From NCBI GenBank assembly GCA_015178975.1, contig WHVD01000241.1, positions 35,268 to 99,267 on the forward strand: a stretch of DNA of 64,000 bases, written 5' to 3'. A program made the translations under genes and the position numbers. Origin of the DNA: Hysterangium stoloniferum. Its lineage: Eukaryota > Basidiomycota > Agaricomycetes > Hysterangiales > Hysterangiaceae. Under the pieces are notes generated by a model. It was not told the DNA's origin. It saw only the letters and a program-made list of their open reading frames with translations, and made no database searches. Below, in pieces: positions 48,933 to 57,941 of the stretch; positions within the stretch are counted from its first letter, which is position 1, and every line of letters begins with the position of its first letter.

Positions 48933-51900
48933 GCAACCCCGTGGACTCCACGCGGGTTAGGGGTTGTGTTGCCTCTCCACGCATTCAAGAGTTCACTCGC
49001 CTCAATGCATCCGCTCTTTCACATTCTGATTCATTTTTCGTTAAACTTATGTCTAATATGCTTCCGAAATTCGTTTTTTCAGCTCTCATAGATTCCGGCT
49101 CGACTCATTGTTTTTTAGATACAAAATTCACGCAAAAAAATTCTTTGTCAACTTATTCGATAAATCCCGTCGCTCTCCGCCTCTTCGATGGCACAAGTAA
49201 TTCGGTTGTTACCCAAGCTTGTGATTTACCCATCAGTTTCCCTTGTGGAACATCTCAATTGGTCACTTTCTATGTGACCCAGTTAGACTCAAGTTGCTCG
49301 GTGGTTCTAGGACATAACTGGCTTACCCGCTACAATCCGTTGATTGACTGGATAGCTAACAGTATAACTTTCTGGACTCCCGCGGTGACTGAGGAAACTG
49401 CGCCTGTCCCAGCCTCCACGGCACCCATGGCCTTCCCGGCACCTGCAGTCTCGAGGACTCCTGTGATCCCTACGGCACCTACAGCTTCCCCGGAACCCAC
49501 GGCACCTCCGTCCATTTCTCTGATTAATGCTGCAGCTTTTATTAGGGCTTCAAAAATGGATGGGTCCCAGGCGTTCACTATCAACTTAAAAATTGATGAA
49601 GCAACTGGACGTTTCTCAACCCCAGTATCCGAATCTGAGCAAGCTGCTGACCTAGAAGGCGTCCCGGAGAAATACCATGACTTCGCGGATGTTTTTAGCA
49701 AGCGAAAAGCTGACCGGCTTCTGCCTCACAGAGAATACGACTTAAAAATCGATCTTGAAGATGGCGCCCAGCCACCCCTAGGACATATTTACCCGCTTTC
49801 GTCCATGGAACTATCCGCAATCCATGATTTCCTGGATGAACATTTGTCCATAGGTTTTATCCAACCCTCAAAGTCTCCTTTTGGAGCACCTGTTTTGTTT
49901 GTCAGAAAAAAGGATGGATCCCTTCGACTATGTGTTGATTTTAGAGGACTCAATGCTGTCACCAAAAAGGACAAATATCCACTCCCACTTATATCTGACC
50001 TGCTCGATGCTCCGCGGAATGCCCGGATTTACACCAAAATAGATCTCAAGCACGCCTATCATTTGGTCCGGATTGCCGCGGGCGATGAATGGAAAACCAC
50101 TTTTAGAACCCGCTATGGGGCCTTCGAGTGGTTGGTCATCCCTTTTGGACTCACTAATGCCCCGTCTGTTTTTCAGTGTTTTATCAACGACATTTTCTCC
50201 GACATGCTCGATGTATGCGTCATTGTTTACTTGGACGACATTCTTATCTACTCCGAGAATCCCGCAGAACATGACAAACAAGTCCGTGAGGTTCTCCGGA
50301 GGCTCAGACAACATGGTTTATTCGCAAATGGTAAAAAATGTACTTTTGACACGGACTCCGTGGAATACCTAGGTTTCATGATGGGACCCGATGGACTCCG
50401 CATGGACGAAACTAAAGTACAAGTCATCAAAGATTGGCCCGAACCCCGAAAAGTTAAAGATATACAATCCTTCCTCGGCTTTGCCAATTTTTATAGACGT
50501 TTTATCCGTGGATATTCCGACATCACGGTACCCCTTACCCGTCTTACGCGTAAGGGTACTCCGTGGAACTTTAACGATAAGTGTCAAAAAGCTTTCAATC
50601 TTTTAAAAAATTCTTTTTCCACAGCTCCTATTCTGTCGCATTGGAAACCGGACTTCCCGCTCATTGTTGAAACGGACGCCTCCGACTATGCACTTGGAGC
50701 CATTCTCTCTATCCAGGACTCCGACGGAGAAGTCCACCCCGTGGCTTTTCTGTCCCGGACTTTTACCAGAGCAGAGCTCAACTACGACGTTCATGATAAA
50801 GAACTTCTGGCAATCTTTTCAGCTTTCAAAGCGTGGCGACACTATTTGGAAGGTTCAGGAGCTCCTATTGACGTTGTAACAGATCACAAAAACCTGGAAT
50901 ACTTTTCTACCACAAAACTCTTGACCCGTCGGCAGGCCCGCTGGTCTGAATATCTCTCCACCTTCAACATGATTATCCGTTTTCGACCCGGCCGTCTCGG
51001 CGGCAAACCCGATGCTTTAACTAGACGATGGGACGTCTATCCTAAAGAGGGGAGCAACGACTATGCAACGGTAAATCCGCACAACCTGAAACCTATTTTC
51101 ACGAATCAACAACTTACCGCATTGGTCCGCGCAACTTTCCTCGTCAATCCCATTGTCCGTGGAATTATCATTATGGATATCGAAAAGTTACATCAAGATA
51201 TTCTATCGGCAATTCCGCTAGACCCAGTTACTAAAGCTCATCTGGACAATCCCGTGAACCCCGATCAACCTCGGTGGTCTCTTGATCAACATGGTTTCAT
51301 TAGACTTGACGATAGGATCTATGTACCAGACTCCGGCGGCCTCCGCCTCAGGATCCTTCAATACAAACATGATCATCCACTCTCAGGACATTTCGGGTAC
51401 AACAAAACTCTATCATTAATAAGAAGAGAATATACTTGGCCCGGACTCCGTGGATTCGTTAAGCACTATTGTAAATCTTGCACTACTTGTCCCCGCTCGA
51501 AATCTCAGCGACACAAGCCATACGGCCTTTTGAAACAACTCCCGGTACCGGAACACCCGTGGAATTCTATATCTATGGATTTCATTGAACACCTACCGGA
51601 TTCCGAAGGCTTTTCCGCTATTCTAGTCGTTGTTGACAGATTCTCAAAACAAGGTATATTCATCCCTACTTATGATACAATTACGTCCGTGCAGTTAGCG
51701 GAACTTTTCATTATCCACGTATTTTCCAAGCACGGAGTTCCGTCCCACGTGACTTCCGATCGAGGATCAGAGTTCGTGTCTCACTTCTTTAGATCCCTCG
51801 GAAAATCCTTGGACATGACATTACATTTCACGTCCAGACATCACCCGGAAGGTGACGGACAAACCGAACGCGTCAACCAGACATTGGAACAATACCTCCG

Positions 51901-52657
51901 CGTATATTGCAACTATCAACAGGACAATTGGAAAACCTTGTTACCACTTGCAGAGTTTGCTTACAACAATGCACCCTCGGCCACTACTGGCGTTTCCCCG
52001 TTCTTTGCAAATAAAGGATATAATCCAAACATTACAGTACATCCAGAATGAAATCTCGCCTCTGTTCGTGCTCAAGAGTTCACCACGGACCTCCACGAGC
52101 TCCACGAGGAACTCCGGACTGCAATACTGTCCGCCCAAGAGCAATACCAACATTCAGCGGACAAACACCGGATCCCGCCACCAAACTTCAAGATTGGCGA
52201 CCGTGTTTATGTCAAAGCTCAATTCTTCCGGACTACCCGGCCATCAAAGAAGCTTGCTGAAAAATATTTAGGTCCCTTTGAAATTATCGCACAAGTAGGT
52301 TCAGTTTCTTGGACTCTACGGCTTCCGGATAGCATGCGCACGGTACACCCGGTATTTCATGTCTCTATGCTAGAACCTTGTACTGCTAACACTATCCCGG
52401 ATCGCGTGCAATCTCCGCCTCCTCCTGTCGTCATTGACGGAGAACCCGAGTTTGAAATCTCTCAGATTTTAGATTCAAAAATTGACAAGCATCGACGCAC
52501 TTGTAAACTGCTTTACTTGGTCAAGTGGGCGGGTTACGAGGGCACCGATGAAGAAACCTCATGGATTTTGGCCACGGAACTCGGTAATGCCATGGAAATC
52601 GTTACTGACTTTCGTACAGCTTACCCACTCAAACCTGGACCATTATCGTCTCTCTGA
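48905..52657 (+). CDS. Pol polyprotein with chromodomain (one in-frame TGA)
   Basis: The pol frame is -1 relative to gag and opens at 48,905, overlapping gag by 28 nt; an A6 run (48,921-48,926) lies in the overlap. Domains in order: protease (ALIDSGSTH, DSGS at 49,091-49,102); reverse transcriptase (VDFRGLNAV; YLDD at 50,228-50,239); RNase H (VETDASDYALG, then HYLEG...TDHKNLEYF); integrase with HHCC zinc finger (HPLSGHFG...CKSCTTC, about 51,375-51,495), DDE core (SMDFIEHLP, SDRGSEF, HPEGDGQTERVNQ); and a C-terminal chromodomain (YLVKWAGYEGTDEETSW, about 52,450-52,620), as in chromoviruses. A TGA at 52,049-52,051 cuts the integrase from its C-terminus and chromodomain; the frame is otherwise open to 52,657. 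Confidence 0.92.
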
Positions 52658-52865
52658 CCGCACTCCGCGGACCCCGTGTTACGTTTGGACTCATTTTCAC
52701 TATTCCCTGTCGCCCTATGTCTCTCTTTGCTTTTACAGGTTCTGACATGTCTTGTCAAGTCTTTAAGCGGATTCCCCGCGGACTTTGGCTTTGACTTTTA
52801 ATTTTTATGTTTTTCTTTCACGCTTTGCTTTTATGATTCAAATTATTTTATTCTATACTACTTTT
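52658..52865. other. Spacer between pol and antisense gene
   Basis: About 200 bp, T-rich, between the facing 3' ends of pol (+) and the antisense gene (-). It probably holds termination signals for the antisense transcript. Confidence 0.4.
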
Positions 52866-53847
52866 TCAGTCTACATTTATGGGACTGTTCTTTTTCCCTG
52901 CTTCCTCAGCTATCTCCTCTGGGAGCTCCGCGACCTCCGCGGCAACCCCGTCCTCATCCGATCCGGCATCCTCGGAACTCCCGACTTGCGGCTCCTTATA
53001 CACATAGCCGCCATACTCCGCCAGGAACTTCCAAAACTCCTCGCGGAGTCCGGACAGCTCCTTTGCCACCACAATTTGGACCTTGTTGCTCTTCCGGAGC
53101 AACTCGTTTTGGGCCTCGATGCCCTCGGCGATCCGTCCAAGGACCTCGTCCAACCCGGACAACCCGTCCGTCCCGCTTATGTCTCGCACCCCGGATCCTG
53201 TGGCCTGCTCGTGCACAAGCGAGCACCTCGCCTTGAGGTGCACGCATTGATAACATCCCGGCCCCCGGCCGGCCTTTCGGTTGCATTCCGTGTTCTGGTC
53301 GTTGCAACTGGAACACCGCGGCTCGTTCCGCGTCGGAAGACGGACTGGCGCCGCCTTCCTTGCCTTCTGTTGAGATGGTCAGTCTCCGCGGGTATTCCAT
53401 GGACATGAGGCCTACCTTTTGGGGGCTCTCTGGCTCCCCCTCGGACTCGGACTCCACCTCTGTCGCTTTGCGCTGAAAATCACAAGTCAGTAAAAGTCGA
53501 CAAGTGAATTTGGGACTTACTTTTCCCGCAACAATGGCGGCCCTCTCCGCGGCCAACCGGGCTTTCTCCGCAGCCACCTGGGCGTTCTCTGCGGCCACTC
53601 GCGCAGCCTCCTCTGCCTCACGTTCCCTCTCCTTTGCGGCCTCTTCCTCCGCGGCCAATGCTTCCTGGTACTCTCTGTCCAGGGCCTCCTCAGCCTCCCT
53701 CACCTCTCTCTCTGCTGCTTCACGAAGCTGGCGCTGCTCTTCTCGCCACGCCAACAATTGGGCCGCCGTCCACGGCGCCCGATACGGAGGGCCCGTGGAG
53801 GGCCCTGCTGTCGGCATTGGCTTGCGTGGTGTTGGTTTTGGTCCCAT
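52866..53847 (-). CDS. Antisense spliced coiled-coil/Zn2Cys6 protein
   Basis: An accessory gene on the opposite strand of the retrotransposon, between chromodomain and 3' LTR. Exons fit as 53,521-53,847, 53,416-53,472 and 52,866-53,366. The introns are 48 bp (GTAAGT...TTTTCAG) and 49 bp (GTAGGC...CTGAC...CAACAG), and the second one makes the exact frame change needed. The product is 294 aa: Pro-rich start, long Ala/Glu/Arg coiled coil (about 20-108), acidic Ser linker, then C-x2-C-x6-C-x9-C-x2-C-x6-C at residues 146-176, the exact fungal Zn2Cys6 cluster spacing. A second amphipathic helix (GLDEVLGRIAEGIEAQNELL) and an acidic tail follow. A minus-strand TATA box lies 50-60 bp upstream. DNA binding is inferred from the motif only; a different zinc-binding use is possible. 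Confidence 0.75.
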
Positions 53848-53895
53848 AGTGACGAAGATGGGGGTAATAAAGAAGAAGAAATTTCTATTTTTCAA

Positions 53896-53906
53896 TTTTT
53901 TATATA
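53896..53906 (-). promoter_or_regulatory. TATA box for antisense gene
   Basis: On the minus strand TATATAAAAAA lies about 50-60 bp upstream of the ATG at 53,847. That supports this ATG over the in-frame ATG at 53,895, which would overlap the box region. Confidence 0.5.
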
Positions 53907-54043
53907 GGCTCGTCGCATTTGAACCTTACCTTCCAGATCACATGACTCTTTGACACATACGTGTAACCGACATGACTTTTGACACATGCGCGTAGCCGAC
54001 AAGAACCTTATTTAGGTCTAGAGCCTCTTTGGGACTTCGGCAT

Positions 54044-54053
54044 AAAGGGAGGA
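54044..54053 (+). other. Polypurine tract of young gypsy element
   Basis: AAAGGGAGGA just before the 3' LTR, the expected primer site for plus-strand DNA synthesis. Confidence 0.7.
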
Positions 54054-54056
54054 TAC

Positions 54057-54876
54057 TGTTACGACCGGACAAATCCCGCCGGACTCCGGGCACTAACTCG
54101 TATGCCCCCACGCGCTACAAGCACCAATCGTCTGTTTATAGGATTTCCCGCCCGGACTCCGTTACGTCAAGACTCGTTACGTTCGACCTCATTAAGACAC
54201 ATATCAGTCACTGGACTTCCCCTGGACCCCGTCTCTGTCTATGTCCATCTTCATCCCACGCATCAGTCACCGGAACCCGCTTAGAATCCCGTCACCACTC
54301 TAATTGAGCCCCGTTCCCGTTTTAGTCAAATGACCTGTCATGATTTAGGACTCCGCTCCCGCTCCGTTTCCCGTTATGGGTTATGCTTTGTCACGATTCG
54401 GACTCTGCTCCGTTCCGTCCCGTTCCTAACACCAATTTGGTGTTTACTATTCCTGTTTTATGTTTTGCTCGTTTCGTCTCATTATTACTGGATTCGGTAT
54501 GTCATGCATTCCACGGTCTATATAAACTGGCAGATGTTGTACATACAATCCAGTCAGAAAATTAGCTTAGATTCCCCCCAGTAATCTAATACATTTTCCT
54601 CTCTAAAACCCTACTCTTATCAGACCGCTCACACTAGTCGGAGCCCACGGGCTCCGGCGCATCTATCTCTCTTGACTATCTCGATTCACGACTCTCGACT
54701 CACGACCTACGGCTCACGACCCACGAACCCCTGCCCGGACTCCCCGGGATTCCCATCCGCCTGTCTGAAATTGGACAACACGATCTAGTGAGGGCGCAGC
54801 CTATAAGCTGAAGCCAAGTCCTACCGGATATTCTGCGGGTTTCTCCGGAAACCCGCCCTGTGTGTGTATCCTAACA
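54057..54876 (+). repeat. 3' LTR of young gypsy element
   Basis: 820 bp, same ends as the 5' LTR. By eye it differs from the 5' LTR at about 20 positions, all C/T or A/G transitions and mostly in CpG context. Confidence 0.95.
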
Positions 54877-54881
54877 TGTTT

Positions 54882-55290
54882 TGTGACTCCAGAATCTGAG
54901 CACATTGCCAACCTAGAAGGCATCCTGGAGAAATATCATGACTTTGCAGATGTTTTCAGTAAGTGAAAAGCTGACTGGCATTTGCCCCACAGACAGTATG
55001 ACTTAAATATCGACCTTGAAGATGGGGCCCAGCCACCCCTTGGACATATTTACCTGTTTGTCCTCCATGGAACTTTCCACAATCCTGGATGAACACTTGT
55101 CCATAGGTTTTATCCAGCCATCAAAGTCTCCTTTCGGAACACCTGTCCTTTTCATCAGGAAAAAAGATGGATCCCTTAGACTATGTGTTGACTTCCACAG
55201 ACTCAATGCTGTCACCCAGAAAGATAAGATCCGCTCCTACTTATTTCTGACCTACTTGATGCTCCATGGAATGCCTAGATCTATACCAAG
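54882..55290 (+). pseudogene. Old gypsy element: decayed RT segment
   Basis: This continues the pol of the old element after the young insertion. It aligns with 49,625-50,040 (EYDLKID..., the [14 protein letters not shown] block and YPLPL region) but has frameshifts and stops. It ends where a family-B LTR begins at 55,291. Confidence 0.8.
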
Positions 55291-55592
55291 TGTGAGAGCA
55301 AGGCAAAATATGCTCAGGAAATATAGTCTGGATGAGCCCATACTATATTTCCATTATTATTTCTTCTTTCTCTCTATTTTATTATACACTTATATTTAGT
55401 TCGACGACCTATGTATGTGGTACATCGACTCTTGTGGGTACATACATGCCAGACTTATGTATTCTAGCACCCATAATTAGAACTCAGACACTTTTTATCC
55501 CACAACCACAACTTACCCAGACACCAGTTAGTGTCCTGTAAGTTGTGATTGGGGTATCGTCTCGACCATCACAGACGGGCTTTAACTATCTA
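55291..55592 (+). repeat. Truncated family-B LTR
   Basis: It starts TGTGAGAGC and follows the copy at 13,759-14,047 and then 15,455-15,475, so it lacks the 1.4-kb nested insertion of that copy. It is broken at 55,592 by the next LTR element; the rest presumably lies beyond the right edge of the window. Confidence 0.7.
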
Positions 55593-56091
55593 TGTTATGT
55601 ATTTCTAAGTTTTTTCCAATTTTTAAACAATTTCCCCTAACAAATTGCGAAAACAAATATTCAAATGTAATTATATTGCGACGATTAAATTGTACAATAT
55701 TTGTTTGATTTATCTTGAATTTATACAATTTATTTTGTATTTTTATCTAATAAATTGAGCAAATTATTGAATTTCTACTTTTTATTCTTTTTTGATTAAT
55801 ATGTCGGCGACTCAGCGCTTATTCACAACGCGCGAGTAATCATGTGACATTCACATGATATTTCAAACTCCGACGCCGACAAAACGCGATTTGAAATACT
55901 CGCGCATTATCAAGGCGAAATATATATATATTTTTATATTATTATAATAAAATATTATATTTATAACTAACTAAAAGTAAATATAATAATTATATAATAA
56001 TATAAAACCGGCCTGGCGTTTATTACACGGCGCGCGGGAAAATCGTCACAACGAGTGACAACCGTCATAACAGGTGACAGTTGTCACAAGG

Positions 56092-56262
56092 GCGCGCGAC
56101 GGTCACAGAGGCGCGCGACGGTCACAAAGGCGCGCGACGGTCACAAAGGCGCGCGACGGTCACAAAGGCGCGCGACGGTCACAAAGGCGCGCGACGGTCA
56201 CAAAGGCGCGCGACGGTCACAAAGGCGCGCGACGGTCACAAAGGCGCGCGACTGTCACAACA
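56092..56262 (+). repeat. 19-bp CpG-rich minisatellite in LTR
   Basis: Nine head-to-tail copies of GCGCGCGACGGTCACAAAG, starting at 56,092 and every 19 bp to 56,244. The last copy leads into the hairpin CTGTCAC-aacac-GTGACAG. All frames stay open with a repeated Arg-rich 19-residue pattern because 57 nt is three periods; I do not regard this as a protein gene. The 3' LTR has the start of the same array at the window edge with slightly different units. Confidence 0.9.
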
Positions 56263-56607
56263 CGTGACAGTCACAAGACGCGAAGGGTGTCATGCGCGCG
56301 CACAGGCGCGAGAGCATTATGTCATCATATATGCTACTGCAACAAAAACAGGAAACTCTCTGGAACATTCCAGTGGCTTCCAATGGAACATTAGTTAATA
56401 GGTACTAATATTAGATAGAATATTGTAGAATATTCTATAAAATTCTACAATGTTCCATTATGCCAAGAATATTCTATAGTGTCTTAGAAGTAGTTAGAAC
56501 CTTCCACAATGCTCTAGAAAATTCTAGAAAATTCTAAATGACATCACTCCTCCCAGAATGACATCATTAAATCTTCTAGAATCTTCTAAATGTCTCAGAC
56601 TAAAATG

Positions 56608-56616
56608 TATATAAGG
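56608..56616 (+). promoter_or_regulatory. TATA box of large LTR
   Basis: TATATAAGG lies within the LTR about 1 kb before its end. The predicted RNA start would be near 56,635-56,640, placing the hairpin series in the transcript leader. Confidence 0.5.
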
Positions 56617-57655
56617 AGCTCAGCTCCAGCCTTGAAAAAAATCAATCAATCATATCATCACATCAACCCACCACATCTGTGTGTGTCACTGCAGCAAGCA
56701 GGCTACTCCACCCCTATCTGGGCAGTTGGACATCTCATTCCACCTCTATCAGAGCTGTTGGAAACCCTTGCCACCTCTATCAGAGTTGTTGGCCCAATCA
56801 GATCCCTTGTCACCTCAATCTGAGCTGTTGACTGATCTGCTGTTCCCCTGTCACCTCAATCTGAGTTGTTGACTTTTGTTCCCCCTTGCCACTTCTTAAC
56901 TGAATAGTTGGCTATCTTTTATATATTATTTCCACCTCAGTTAGAGTTGTTGGTTATTAACTAATAATATATAAATAATCTTATACTATAGTCATCTCTT
57001 AATTGAGTATTTGATTATTAGTTTTCTCTACATTGTTATTTGTAGTTTAAGACTTCAGTCACCTCTAGTTGAGTAATTTGACTGTTTATTACATTGCAAA
57101 TAATCCCGTTCCTTTGTTCATTTATTGTGAATCAGTAAAGCATATTCACATAAACAAATACTGAGAATATCCTTGCAGAATCCTTAAGACTACATTAAGA
57201 TCCTGATAAGTTAATATCACAGTAGACCTTGTAGGTTAGTGTAAATAAAGCATATATTAGCCAAATAGTGTTTTATTCTATATCTAATCTTTTGACCCGT
57301 TTATAAATATTTTTACTGTTTGACAAATAGTATAAAATATATATAAACTAGCTAGCATTGAAGTTAAATCTAGCTTCGGAATCAGTAAATTGTTATTCTT
57401 ATTTTAGTAGTTGTTTTTACAGAAAAAGAACAAGCTTGCACAAGCAGCTCTCAAAACCTTCTTTGCGAAGTTGGGTGCATATATTCAAGTAAACTCTTGA
57501 CTTCAGGGGTTCTAAGTCTATTTAGGCTGCCACTGATTAATATCAAATACTTAAATTATTTTACCTTGCAGTGAATTGAGTATTTGCACATTTTGATAGA
57601 GCATTGGACTCCTTTTTCGGAAAATAGTATTAAAATAAGGCTAATACATTACAAA

Positions 57656-57674
57656 TTGGTGGACGTTCTGGGAA
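57656..57674 (+). other. Primer-binding site of large-LTR element
   Basis: TTGGTGGACGTTCTGGGAA directly follows the LTR end (2 nt). Unlike the other gypsy element I see no complementarity with the predicted RNA 5' end, so a tRNA primer is likely; I cannot name the tRNA. Confidence 0.45.
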
Positions 57675-57941
57675 GTACTGTGATCAATTAGCAGTTTAGT
57701 TTCCTAAGTAGTTTACCGATTGTCAAGGACATTCTTATCCGTTTCACAACACCAACTGTTGGGACTGATTCTCTGGTTGAGACAGTCTTTAGTTCTCCAG
57801 AAAAGAACCAGGTAGTCACTCCTGTGCTTCTGGGATTAGGCTATTACAGCTGACAACTGAGTGTTAAATAAATTAGCTTTTAGTTTACAATAGTTACATT
57901 TTAAAACAAAAAACTTACTTACCTCCAACTCCTATCCATCA

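Larger units (their letters stand above)
46787..54876 (+). mobile_element. Young chromodomain Ty3/gypsy retrotransposon
   Basis: An 8,090-bp element with two LTRs of exactly 820 bp (46,787-47,606 and 54,057-54,876), each TGTTACGACC...CCTAACA. It is flanked by the perfect 5-bp duplication TGTTT (46,782-46,786 and 54,877-54,881). It sits inside the pol of an older relative, whose sequence resumes directly after the right copy of the duplication. Order: LTR, primer-binding site, gag, protease, RT, RNase H, integrase, chromodomain, antisense gene, polypurine tract (about 54,044-54,053), LTR. By eye the LTRs differ at about 20 positions, all transitions, mostly CpG, so the copy is young but not brand new. 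Two nonsense codons disable it as read. Confidence 0.95.
55593..57653 (+). repeat. 5' LTR (about 2.06 kb)
   Basis: Runs from TGTTATG to TACATTACA. The first 700 bp are AT-rich with a CpG-rich 19-bp minisatellite. A TATA box (TATATAAGG near 56,609) is followed by a long leader with repeated small hairpins (56,740-57,085). The right end is set by the primer-binding site that follows. Confidence 0.75.

Noticed and set aside
52996..53895. Uninterrupted 299-codon minus-strand frame
   Set aside because: It reads through both introns of the antisense gene and leaves the Zn2Cys6 and second helix out of frame. The spliced model explains splice sites, motif and TATA position better.
56055..56398. Three overlapping Arg-rich frames
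   Set aside because: They are a by-product of the 19-bp minisatellite (three periods make 57 nt, so every frame repeats without stop).
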